Shown here: positions 8,003 to 14,569 of the stretch, one piece after another
Position numbering within the stretch: position 1 is the first letter of the stretch
How the letters are laid out: every line of letters begins with the position of its first letter
Assembly (NCBI GenBank): GCA_007128005.1
Contig: SKYF01000094.1
Coordinates: 1 to 35,080 of the forward strand
Direction: 5' to 3'
DNA: 35,080 bases
Source of the DNA: Bdellovibrionales bacterium
GTDB lineage: Bacteria; Bdellovibrionota; Bdellovibrionia; Bdellovibrionales; UBA1609
Made by a program: the position numbers and the translations under genes
Notes under the pieces: generated by a model
Told to the model about the DNA's origin: nothing
The model's input: the letters and a program-made list of their open reading frames with translations, nothing else
The model's database searches: none

Positions 8003-8641
8003 ATGTGGAACCGAGGTCTTGTGCCCCTTATCGGATTGATGGTGATGGCCTTATGGCTTCAGGCCTGCGGACGTGGCTTTGAGCCCCAGAATTCCTGTAA
8101 CTTTCTGCTCAGCAGTCAGCAGCAGAGAGTGTCTTGGAAGGGCAAGTTGCCCGTGCGCTTTCATATTCATGGCTCCGTCCCCAGTCAATACTACCAGGCC
8201 ATCGAGGCCGCGGCACAGATTTGGAACCAGGCCAGTCCCGGCCAGGAGCTGATTCGCATTGTGGGTTATGGGGTCTCTGGTCCCCCCGAGCCGCAGAGAG
8301 ATGGACACTCCGTGATCTATTGGATGAGACAATGGGACAGAGTCCGATCCAGAGAGCAGGCTCGGACAACCATTTACTGGGCCGGCACACAAATTCTGGA
8401 GACCGATATACTTGTCAATGCGGAGCCTGATAACCATCACTTTTATCCCGGGCTCTCACTCGATGGGATAAAACCCAACCAGGTCGATTTTAAGAGTTTG
8501 ATGGTCCATGAGTTTGGTCATGCCCTCGGGCTGACCCATACTGCTTCTGCGCCGAGCGTGATGTCCGCTTATTTGAGTTCAGGAGTGAAGCGGCGGGATC
8601 TGTCGGAGCAGGACATTAGCTCTCTGACCTGCGAGTACTAG
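8003..8641 (+). CDS. Matrixin-like zinc metalloprotease lipoprotein
   Basis: The 212-residue product begins with a signal peptide ending in the lipobox LQAC (C22 lipidated), so it should be exported and anchored. The C-terminal half carries the metzincin zinc site HEFGHALGLTH (H169, E170, H173, H179) and a following Met-turn VMS (M187), as in matrixins and related M10/M12 peptidases. The domain is small (about 160 residues) with no visible propeptide cysteine switch, so its activation is unclear. GAAAGGA lies about 10 nt before the ATG. An exact sigma-54-type promoter (7934-7950) and an upstream GTCTCA dyad (7766-7780) suggest activator-dependent, condition-specific expression. A role in degrading envelope or prey proteins is plausible given the family, but that is inference. 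Confidence 0.9.
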   Translation: MWNRGLVPLIGLMVMALWLQACGRGFEPQNSCNFLLSSQQQRVSWKGKLPVRFHIHGSVPSQYYQAIEAAAQIWNQASPGQELIRIVGYGVSGPPEPQRDGHSVIYWMRQWDRVRSREQARTTIYWAGTQILETDILVNAEPDNHHFYPGLSLDGIKPNQVDFKSLMVHEFGHALGLTHTASAPSVMSAYLSSGVKRRDLSEQDISSLTCEY

Positions 8642-8716
8642 TTGAGGGAGAATTTGTAAAAAGTTCCATATTGGAACCTGAGGCTCGAGAAGTTGTATTT
8701 TTTAAGTTAATTTAAG

Positions 8717-8745
8717 TTTTAGTCAGGGTTTTGTCTGGCTATGAT
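8717..8745 (+). promoter_or_regulatory. Weak candidate promoter for the small coiled-coil gene
   Basis: TATGAT (8740-8745) lies 17 bp after TTTTAG (8717-8722), about 43 bp before the ATG at 8789. The -10 is good but the -35 is poor. An A+T-rich stretch precedes it. Confidence 0.25.
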
Positions 8746-8788
8746 TAAGAAAAGTCAAAGGGCGACGAAAGTCCAAAGGAGAGGTCAA

Positions 8789-9040
8789 ATGAAACTGGCT
8801 TTGCAAGAAATGAGTGAAAAGACTGTGGCTGTGGCCGCCCGGAACTCTTTTGAGCCTCTTCATGCCTCAGGGGCTCTTCCGCTTCCGCAGAGTCGACCGA
8901 GCTCCCCCCTTTCAGAGCAGGTTTTTCCCAGGGATGTCTTAGAGCAGCTGAACAGTAATATCTCTGAGTTGGAGGACCTTCACGGTCGCCTTAAGTTTAT
9001 GATGGGCGAAGTGCAGTCCCTGGTTAAAAAAATTCGCTAA
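8789..9040 (+). CDS. Small coiled-coil protein of unknown function
   Basis: I do not recognise this 83-residue protein. The start is set by a strong AAAGGAGAGG Shine-Dalgarno (8775-8784) four nt before the ATG at 8789; an upstream in-frame ATG at 8741 overlaps the possible -10 element and has no ribosome site. Residues about 1-50 are low in structure and rich in P, S and A. Residues about 50-83 form a short amphipathic helix with heptad-like leucine, isoleucine and methionine spacing (LNSNISELEDLHGRLKFM) and a basic tail. There is no signal peptide, so it is probably cytoplasmic. It stands alone between the matrixin gene and convergent sua5. Confidence 0.65.
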   Translation: MKLALQEMSEKTVAVAARNSFEPLHASGALPLPQSRPSSPLSEQVFPRDVLEQLNSNISELEDLHGRLKFMMGEVQSLVKKIR

Positions 9041-9070
9041 AATTTTCAGGTTCTAGCTGATGAGCTCTTT

Positions 9071-10033
9071 TCAGCAGAGATAATTCTTCGTTGCTGCTCG
9101 ATTGAGACGATCCCATATGGAGCTCCACAGACCGGTACTATCTTTGTGGCTAGCCTGTACATAAATCAATTTGCACTCGGGTTTTTGGCTGAGGCTGCGC
9201 ATCTGAGCGTAGAGTTCTCTTGCAGCCAGCTGGGGAGAGGGGGCCAATACAAGTTCGTACATCTCTGATAGAGACACAGAGAAATCTTCTCTCGCTGTCG
9301 CAAGGTCTTCATTCTTACCCACAATAACTAAAGGTTGTTGGGGCTGATAGTGGTGGGTCAGATGACCCGGACTTTGCGGGTCACCGGCTCTCCATTTCAG
9401 TTCCCAGTCGGGAAAGTGGTCAGAGCGGTCAGTCAAAAAAGCTCTGAGATCTTCATCCGTAACCGCTCCAGGGCGAAGGATCACAAGTCGCCTTTCTTGA
9501 GATTGGACCTGTAAGACTGTCGACTCTATGCCAAGCTCACAAGCTCCTCCATCCAGCACCATCACCTGAGAGCCAAACTCACTCTGTACATGTTCGGCGC
9601 AGGTGGGGCTGGTGCGGCCAAACATATTGGCGCTGGGGGCAGCCAAGGGTCCTGTGCGCCTGAGTAGCTCTAGACTGAGAGGATGACGAGGGATGCGAAC
9701 TCCTACGGTCTCTAGCCCTGAGTTGATTAAGGGGTTCAGCTGGGGGTGAGCCTCCAGAATCAGAGTCAAAGGGCCGGGCCAAAAAGTCTCTGCCAGAGCG
9801 CAGGCCAGCTCCGGCAGCTGCAGAACGACGGCATTGAGTTGCTGAAGGTCTGCCACATGGACAATCAAGGGGTCAAAAAAAGGCCTCTGTTTAAGGCGAA
9901 ATATCGACTGCAGTCCACTTTCTCGGTCAATTCGCGCTGCCAAGCCATAGACGGTCTCAGTGGGTATGGCAACCACACCGCCTTGGTCGAGAATTCTTTC
10001 AGCTTGGTCCAGCCATGGGCTTTGGGATGTCAT
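9071..10033 (-). CDS. sua5: L-threonylcarbamoyladenylate synthase (Sua5/YwlC type)
   Basis: This enzyme makes threonylcarbamoyl-AMP from threonine, bicarbonate and ATP, the first step of the universal t6A modification at position 37 of ANN-decoding tRNAs. The YrdC-like domain (about 1-195) shows KQRPFFDPLIVHV near residues 44-56, SANMFGRTSPT near 134-144 and LRPGAVT. The C-terminal Sua5 domain begins with the conserved linker SPGHLTHHYQP (about 220-230). At 320 residues it is the long Sua5 form rather than the single-domain TsaC form. The gene follows the alpha-crystallin-fusion gene with only 14 bp between them, so the two are probably co-transcribed. The Shine-Dalgarno is weak. Convergent to the small coiled-coil gene. 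Confidence 0.93.
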   Translation of the reverse strand: MTSQSPWLDQAERILDQGGVVAIPTETVYGLAARIDRESGLQSIFRLKQRPFFDPLIVHVADLQQLNAVVLQLPELACALAETFWPGPLTLILEAHPQLNPLINSGLETVGVRIPRHPLSLELLRRTGPLAAPSANMFGRTSPTCAEHVQSEFGSQVMVLDGGACELGIESTVLQVQSQERRLVILRPGAVTDEDLRAFLTDRSDHFPDWELKWRAGDPQSPGHLTHHYQPQQPLVIVGKNEDLATAREDFSVSLSEMYELVLAPSPQLAARELYAQMRSLSQKPECKLIYVQASHKDSTGLWSSIWDRLNRAATKNYLC

Positions 10034-10047
10034 CTTAGCTGAGAGCT

Positions 10048-10854
10048 TTAACCCAAGGCTCCGATTTTGGGAACCCGAACTTTTAAAAAGCCGTCCTCAT
10101 AGCTGGTTTCAGCCAACTTGGTCTCCACCGGGAACCTGAGGGGCAGCTCCTGTCGAAAGCTCTGATAGCTGTTGGTCGTTAGTTTCGTGTCGGGCTCTTC
10201 GATGCGGTCCTGGAAGGAGCGAGCCCCGGAGATAACAAAGCGCTTGGGGTGTACGGCCACCTGAACATTGTCCTTTTCATGTTCGGGAACGGCCAATTCC
10301 AGTGTGTAGTGGCTGATGTCTTCTTTGAGACGTGAGTCAAGGTTCTGCATCCGATAAAATGGGTCTTCATGGCGCTCTATGTGCTGACCCAAGCGGCCTT
10401 GTATTTGGCGCTTTTGATTGTTCAGGGCTGTGATCATCCGCTCTCTCTGATTGATGAGGGCCTGGTGATTGAGTTCATTTCTGAGCCCATAGTTCTTTTC
10501 AAACTGGCGATTCTGTCGATCCAGCTCTTGATCATAGGCCTGCTGCTGGCGCTCGAGCTCTTGTTGATGGCGATGCTTTTGCTCCAGAAGAGTTTTCCTT
10601 TCATAGGTCAGTTGCTGTTGTTTCTTATGTTCCAGCTCCTGAACCCCGGACTCGTGGCGCTCCTTGATGTGATTGATAGTGGCTTGATTGTGCTCCCTTA
10701 GGCGCTGGAGCTCTGCTTGGTGTTGCTCTTCCAGTTGGCGCATCTGCTGCTGGTGCCTCTCCTGTGCAGACTGTCTCTGTTGAGCCTTCTCTTGGGTGGA
10801 GAGTTGAGTGGTCCCAGAGTTTACAGCGGGTGGTGTTTTGGAAATCTCAGACAT
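10048..10854 (-). CDS. Long coiled coil fused to an alpha-crystallin (Hsp20-like) domain
   Basis: Of 268 residues, about 20-160 form a continuous charged, glutamine-rich helix with heptad character (repeated QEL, RQQQ and LEEQ patterns). Residues about 180-265 resemble an alpha-crystallin domain: beta strands, a SFRQELPLRFPV strand and the terminal ASYEDG-like segment SYEDGFLKVRVPK. Small heat-shock proteins normally have a short disordered N-terminal arm; a 140-residue coiled coil is unusual and suggests a filament-like or tethered holdase. This is inference, and the classic C-terminal IxI tail is not evident. It has no signal peptide, so it should be cytoplasmic. GGAG lies 2 nt before the ATG, which is close. 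It precedes sua5 by 14 bp and follows the small exported protein gene by 47 bp on the same strand. Confidence 0.75.
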   Translation of the reverse strand: MSEISKTPPAVNSGTTQLSTQEKAQQRQSAQERHQQQMRQLEEQHQAELQRLREHNQATINHIKERHESGVQELEHKKQQQLTYERKTLLEQKHRHQQELERQQQAYDQELDRQNRQFEKNYGLRNELNHQALINQRERMITALNNQKRQIQGRLGQHIERHEDPFYRMQNLDSRLKEDISHYTLELAVPEHEKDNVQVAVHPKRFVISGARSFQDRIEEPDTKLTTNSYQSFRQELPLRFPVETKLAETSYEDGFLKVRVPKIGALG

Positions 10855-10901
10855 AGCTCCATTCTAAACGGCTCTGTGAAGCTTTTAAAGAGACCCGGCC
10901 C

Positions 10902-11228
10902 TTAATTGGCCTCCTCGACTGGACCTTGATCCTCAGGGACCAGGTCTTCAACCGGGGGTGGTCTTGGGCAAAGCGGGGCAAAGTGAGCTGTGCTTCCCCA
11001 GCACATCCAGGAGCCCAAATATTCAAAGGTCTCTCCTGGGTTGAGGGGATAATACTCCACGTACTGAAAGGGATCTAAAGTGGTCGTCACATGGCGAACC
11101 ACCTGAGCCTCGGCCAGGGGGTCATCTAGGTTGGTCTCAAGGATCCTCAGCTCAAAGACCCTGTACTCTGCGATAGCAGACCAGGGTGAGAGGCTTAAGA
11201 GTAAAAAAAACCAGACTCCAAACTTCAT
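10902..11228 (-). CDS. Small exported protein of unknown function
   Basis: The 108-residue product starts with a clear Sec signal peptide (basic MK, hydrophobic core, predicted cleavage after SAIA at about residue 20). The mature part is about 88 residues, contains two cysteines that could pair (MCW and PLCP), has a proline-rich region and ends in an acidic tail. It has no lipobox, so it should be soluble and periplasmic or secreted. I recognise no family. The start codon is fixed by the signal peptide, although the Shine-Dalgarno is poor. It is the first gene of a same-strand run with the alpha-crystallin fusion and sua5. Confidence 0.65.
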   Translation of the reverse strand: MKFGVWFFLLLSLSPWSAIAEYRVFELRILETNLDDPLAEAQVVRHVTTTLDPFQYVEYYPLNPGETFEYLGSWMCWGSTAHFAPLCPRPPPVEDLVPEDQGPVEEAN

Positions 11229-11279
11229 AGTAGAGGTATCGGAAAAAGGAGAAAAAAGCTTTCGCCCGCTTAGGCCAGT

Positions 11280-11597
11280 TTAGTGCTGGGGTGGGCTGGA
11301 GGCATGAAGACTGTTGTCCACAATATGGAAATAGGTTCGCACCAACATCTCGTAAGAAGTCTCGTCCAGCTGATGAAGGAACCGTCTTTTGGCCTGGACA
11401 CTGTCTTGCGCAATCAGCTGAGAAAAGAGTTCCTGGACCCTATTCATATTCTCAAAACTAAATAAATCGATCTCCTCGGAGGGCTTGCCCAAGATCTTGG
11501 CAATACTTTTATTATCGAAAAGATGATGAATCCCATTCATGGACTGAACCAAGAGATATTCAATTTCATCCAAGTGACTATCATCGAGACGCATCAT
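11280..11597 (-). CDS. Hypothetical helical protein, start uncertain
   Basis: The likely product is about 106 residues (MMRLDDSHLDEIEYL onward), rich in predicted helix with no signal peptide or known motif. I do not recognise it. An in-frame extension reaches 11897, but that part overlaps the divergent gene at 11751 and its strong promoter and reads like antisense sequence, so I cut it at the ATG pair at 11592-11597. No good Shine-Dalgarno is visible there, and a non-ATG start slightly upstream is possible. The gene is divergent from the duplicated-domain gene, and the shared region carries a sigma-70-type promoter and a perfect GTCTCA dyad, so the two may share regulation. Confidence 0.55.
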   Translation of the reverse strand: MMRLDDSHLDEIEYLLVQSMNGIHHLFDNKSIAKILGKPSEEIDLFSFENMNRVQELFSQLIAQDSVQAKRRFLHQLDETSYEMLVRTYFHIVDNSLHASSPPQH

Positions 11598-11648
11598 AGA
11601 CTCATTGTTTAAATAAAGCGGTTCCGGAGCAAGGAAAATGAGGTCAGT

Positions 11649-11677
11649 TTGACATGGATGGTCGTTATCTCTATGAT
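11649..11677 (+). promoter_or_regulatory. Strong sigma-70-type promoter TTGACA-N17-TATGAT
   Basis: A consensus TTGACA (11649-11654) lies exactly 17 bp before TATGAT (11672-11677), predicting a start near 11684 and a leader of about 67 nt before the ATG at 11751. A perfect GTCTCA/TGAGAC dyad lies within that leader, well placed for repression. Confidence 0.7.
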
Positions 11678-11716
11678 TAGGAATATGACTATGGTCCGGT
11701 CTTTTTTCAAAGCTCC

Positions 11717-11731
11717 GTCTCAAATTGAGAC
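11717..11731 (+). promoter_or_regulatory. Perfect dyad GTCTCA-AAT-TGAGAC
   Basis: This is the only fully symmetrical copy of the dyad. It lies about 34-48 nt downstream of the predicted transcription start and 19 bp before the start codon at 11751. As DNA it could be a roadblock operator; as RNA it would be a 6-bp hairpin just before the AAAGGG ribosome site. It is also about 120 bp upstream of the divergent gene. Confidence 0.6.
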
Positions 11732-11750
11732 ATTTCAGTAAAGGGTCAGC

Positions 11751-12596
11751 ATGAAGAGGTTGGATAACAAAAAGAACAATCCCCCCAGTATTGTGATTGA
11801 TGAGTCTCGGGGCTTGGTGTTTGCGTCCGAACAGGACCTGTACAAGCATTTCTCTAATGGTATTGAACACTTTGAAAAGGAGTTCTTTTCTCGGCACTCC
11901 TCCGCGGACATAGCTGCTGCTGACTTTTCTCAGTATGAGAAGAATCTCTCAGTCCTTCTGGAGGATCCCGATGAGGTCTGGGCTGAGGACAACGAGGTCG
12001 TGGGAGAGGAAGTGGTGATTTACTTGCGAAAGATGGGAGAGCTAGAGGGGGGAGCAAAGAGTCTCTATCATGTGGCCCTGTGCTATATGACAGAGGACAT
12101 TCCAAGCTTCGTCTATTTGCACTTCCCCACTCATGATGAGGACCTACTCAACAGCTATCGGAGGGGGGAGAAGGTCTATGATCGAAGTCAACGGGAGGCA
12201 CCTATTGGGGCTCTTGACGGCGATGCTCTGAACGAAGGGGATGAACTCGCCATGGGTCTCTATAAGGCCATGATGCTCTTGCGCAGTGAAAAGGATTTAC
12301 CAGAAGAAAACTTTCCCCAATACTATCATCTCAGAGAGGAGACCTTGGCTGAGGCGGACGAGATTTGGCGAAGTGCAGACTCTATGGGCAACATTCTCGT
12401 CAGTTTTATCCGAAACTTCTCTGAGGGAGGGGAGGGAGAGGAACTCTTTTATATAGTTGTCACCCTAGAAGATATGCCTTCGAACAGTCATGCACTGTTG
12501 TTTTCCTTCCCCACCGAGGATCGCAGCCTTGTTGACCGATATCGACATGGTGAAAACCTACAAGCTGACGAAGTCGTCCAGGAAGCCAGTCATTGA
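11751..12596 (+). CDS. Protein with an internally duplicated domain of about 110 residues
   Basis: I do not recognise the 281-residue product with confidence. It contains two related halves, about residues 26-143 and 162-270. Shared landmarks are DEVW (74-77) and DEIW (203-206), then LYHVAL and LFYIVV, then LHFPTHDEDLLNSYRRGE (123-140) and FSFPTEDRSLVDRYRHGE (251-268). Strand-rich units with such endings recall PBECR-like members of the barnase/EndoU/RelE nuclease fold; this is a guess from pattern only. It is very acidic, has no signal peptide and is probably cytoplasmic. AAAGGG precedes the ATG by about 6 nt. It has a near-consensus sigma-70-type promoter (11649-11677) with a perfect dyad between promoter and ribosome site, suggesting repression. 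It ends 7 bp from a convergent lipoprotein gene. Confidence 0.8.
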   Translation: MKRLDNKKNNPPSIVIDESRGLVFASEQDLYKHFSNGIEHFEKEFFSRHSSADIAAADFSQYEKNLSVLLEDPDEVWAEDNEVVGEEVVIYLRKMGELEGGAKSLYHVALCYMTEDIPSFVYLHFPTHDEDLLNSYRRGEKVYDRSQREAPIGALDGDALNEGDELAMGLYKAMMLLRSEKDLPEENFPQYYHLREETLAEADEIWRSADSMGNILVSFIRNFSEGGEGEELFYIVVTLEDMPSNSHALLFSFPTEDRSLVDRYRHGENLQADEVVQEASH

Positions 12597-12603
12597 GGGG
12601 AGT

Positions 12604-13506
12604 TTATCTGATAAGGCATCTGGGTAAAGTGATTTCTGCTTTAGGTTTGCATTGCAGAGGAGGGCATCTTTGGTCTGCAAAATCGACATGGCCGACTAAG
12701 CAGGAGAGGGTTTGCTGATGGTCATCAGAAGTCAGGACCTCCTCTTGGCTGTGAACCTCTGACCACAAGAGAAGCCCATCTTCCACAGCAAAGAGCATTC
12801 GCCCCTGGATCAGACTTTTAAAGATCAGCTGCTCGGTATCGATTTGGGGGATCTCCAAATCTCCTGAGATATCTATGTCCGCACACCAGCCAAAGTCTGG
12901 ACAGCGCACCAGGCGAGTAAAAATACCTGCAACTCGCAAAATCAGGGGCAGTCCTCCCGGAGCCATCCAGCCGTGGCTGATCTCCCAGGTGTCTCCTGTA
13001 CTCACGGGTCGGTCAGGTAAGGGTATAGGTGGAACATAAAAGTGCGATGTCGGTGGATGGTCTCCTACTTGAAGGACCTCTGCCTGTGGCGAGAAGCTGT
13101 AGTCAAGTTCCTCATTGAGCTCTGGAAACCCCAAATTATTTAAATCAATCCGACCCTCTTTACTCAGAGTCCTCAGGCGGTGGCGAACAATGCTTTCTAG
13201 GGCAGGCACCATGGCTGTATTTAATACTTCAGAAACCTCAGGCTGTGTGGGTTTCGGGGCCAAGTGAGTGGTTTCGACGGAAAAGCGGCCACTCGTTGAT
13301 TTTTCTCTGATGAGCTGAGAGCTTTCAAAAGTTCTCAGTTGAGTCAGAGTAAAATAATCATATACAAAGCTCTTTGTGCTGGAGGGGGCCTTGAGCTCAA
13401 GATTGAGAGGAGTGGTCGGGGGCCTTGTGGCACAGCCAAAGCTCAAGATAGCGCTCAGTCCGAGGCACGAATAGGCTAAACAACTGTAAAGTTTATGCGC
13501 GATCAT
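12604..13506 (-). CDS. Predicted lipoprotein of unknown function
   Basis: The 300-residue product starts with a signal peptide and lipobox LSFGC (C25). The mature part begins with a proline- and threonine-rich linker and continues as a mixed domain. Cysteines cluster late (CPDFGWC near 200, then CLVG, CPPLQC and PRC near the end), suggesting disulphides. I recognise no family; the strand-rich core with a G-D-TW segment (VSTGDTWEISHGW, about 167-179) resembles some uncharacterised envelope proteins. AAGG about 7 nt upstream supports the ATG. It is divergent from another lipoprotein gene at 13688, and the shared region has a GTCTCA dyad and a sigma-54-type promoter pointing the other way. Confidence 0.75.
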   Translation of the reverse strand: MIAHKLYSCLAYSCLGLSAILSFGCATRPPTTPLNLELKAPSSTKSFVYDYFTLTQLRTFESSQLIREKSTSGRFSVETTHLAPKPTQPEVSEVLNTAMVPALESIVRHRLRTLSKEGRIDLNNLGFPELNEELDYSFSPQAEVLQVGDHPPTSHFYVPPIPLPDRPVSTGDTWEISHGWMAPGGLPLILRVAGIFTRLVRCPDFGWCADIDISGDLEIPQIDTEQLIFKSLIQGRMLFAVEDGLLLWSEVHSQEEVLTSDDHQQTLSCLVGHVDFADQRCPPLQCKPKAEITLPRCLIR

Positions 13507-13549
13507 GAGTTGGCCTTAATTTTCAATGTAATTACAAGAGCTTATTCAT

Positions 13550-13563
13550 AAACTCCAGAGTTT
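13550..13563. promoter_or_regulatory. Dyad AAACTC-CA-GAGTTT in the divergent lipoprotein promoter region
   Basis: Perfect 6-bp arms sit 35 bp from the GTCTCA site and about 83 bp upstream of the -24 element, within the range of sigma-54 enhancers. It could be a second activator site or an operator for the minus-strand gene. There is no T-run, so it is not a typical terminator. Confidence 0.3.
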
Positions 13564-13597
13564 GTTGCCGTCAAGTCTGACTAACTTTCAGCGCATT

Positions 13598-13612
13598 GTC
13601 TCATTTTGAGAG
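13598..13612 (+). promoter_or_regulatory. Candidate enhancer site GTCTCA-N3-TGAGAG
   Basis: Perfect left half, right half 5 of 6 against TGAGAC, centred about 41 bp upstream of the -24 GG of the promoter at 13644-13660. Confidence 0.5.
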
Positions 13613-13643
13613 CTGTGGGCAAGGAATTTAGGCAACTGAGGGC

Positions 13644-13660
13644 TTGGCACCCTTTTTGCC
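13644..13660 (+). promoter_or_regulatory. Sigma-54 (-24/-12) promoter of a lipoprotein gene
   Basis: TTGGCAC-N5-TTGCC matches the consensus exactly, with GG and GC 10 bp apart. Transcription should start near 13671, about 17 nt before the ATG at 13688. Confidence 0.78.
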
Positions 13661-13687
13661 TCTCTAAAGGAAACAGGGGGAATTTAT

Positions 13688-14536
13688 ATGTTCAGCAAAG
13701 CTCTTCGGATTTCATTTTTTAAGGCCCACAAAGGTCGACACATTCAGTTGGCCCTATTGGTGTCTCTGAGTCTGCTCTTTTTGGGCTGTGAGGCCTCCAA
13801 GGTCCAGAGAGTCGTGCAGACGGATATGAGCAGCCGCGATGGCAGTCGAGGCTCTAATTTTCCAACCCTTCCAGATGGACCTAGCGGGGGGGATCTGTGT
13901 CAGTCGGAAATTTGTAGTGACTGCGGACGTGTTGCTCACTCTGGCCAGAGCTTTGAGGCAGTTCTGAGCTCCTATGTGGATCCTCAGACAAGGGCTTACA
14001 TTTTAGATTTGGTGCGCCTGAGAATCACTCAGCCAGTTGCCAACTGGAGCACCTCTGATTCCGAGTATATGCAGATATTTCGCTTTGAAGAAGACGAGAG
14101 TGGGCGTCGGTTTAACAATCAAGCTGTTGAGATCAGCTTTCAAAAAAAGTACGGGGACAGAAGGTATCTGCCTACCACTCTCACACAGATTTCGAAGGCC
14201 GGTCTGATGGAATTGATCAGCAGACACAGTTTGGGCGATGACGGGGTGAGTTTAACAAACTTTTTCGAGCACTTTATCATGACTTTAAGAGATATCGACT
14301 TGATCTATGAGGGGTTCACCTTTGCCTTTTACGATGCCGAATCGGCAGATCCCTCTGAGGCTGTGGCCCGAGCTGATACTCTCATTCCATCCTTTATTGC
14401 CAACCCGAACAAATATGCAGCCTTCAGGCAAAACACGAGTCTTCCAAGACTCCACCCACTTTACCACTTGCGCAATAGCACCATGAATGATGATCAGTAC
14501 TTCTATAAGGCCAATGAATTCTGTCTCATGTTCTAA
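13688..14536 (+). CDS. Predicted lipoprotein under sigma-54-type control
   Basis: The 282-residue product has a long basic n-region, a hydrophobic core and lipobox LFLGC (C34). A serine- and glycine-rich linker follows, then a cysteine cluster (C70, C75, C78) and a helical C-terminal domain of about 200 residues without a motif I recognise. It ends within five residues of another cysteine. The GGGGG-containing stretch upstream can serve as ribosome site. It is preceded by an exact -24/-12 promoter (13644-13660) and a GTCTCA dyad (13598-13612). The protein should be anchored in the envelope; function unknown. Its end lies 20 bp from the convergent mutS2 stop codon. Confidence 0.8.
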   Translation: MFSKALRISFFKAHKGRHIQLALLVSLSLLFLGCEASKVQRVVQTDMSSRDGSRGSNFPTLPDGPSGGDLCQSEICSDCGRVAHSGQSFEAVLSSYVDPQTRAYILDLVRLRITQPVANWSTSDSEYMQIFRFEEDESGRRFNNQAVEISFQKKYGDRRYLPTTLTQISKAGLMELISRHSLGDDGVSLTNFFEHFIMTLRDIDLIYEGFTFAFYDAESADPSEAVARADTLIPSFIANPNKYAAFRQNTSLPRLHPLYHLRNSTMNDDQYFYKANEFCLMF

Positions 14537-14543
14537 TAGGGGA

Positions 14544-14569
14544 TCAATCAGCCAGCTCAATCAGCCAGC
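14544..14569. repeat. 13-bp tandem duplication at the mutS2 stop codon
   Basis: Two adjacent identical copies of tcaatcagccagc lie at 14544-14556 and 14557-14569. The second contains the mutS2 stop and its last codons; the first lies just downstream, so the protein is unchanged. It looks like a recent slippage duplication. Confidence 0.8.

Noticed and set aside
8663-8677. Terminator hairpin GTTCCA-TAT-TGGAAC after the matrixin gene
   Set aside because: The stem is short and no T-run follows directly; it may be a dyad of another kind.
11598-11897. N-terminal extension of the minus-strand gene ending at 11280
   Set aside because: It overlaps the divergent gene, its ribosome site and a strong promoter, and reads like antisense sequence.
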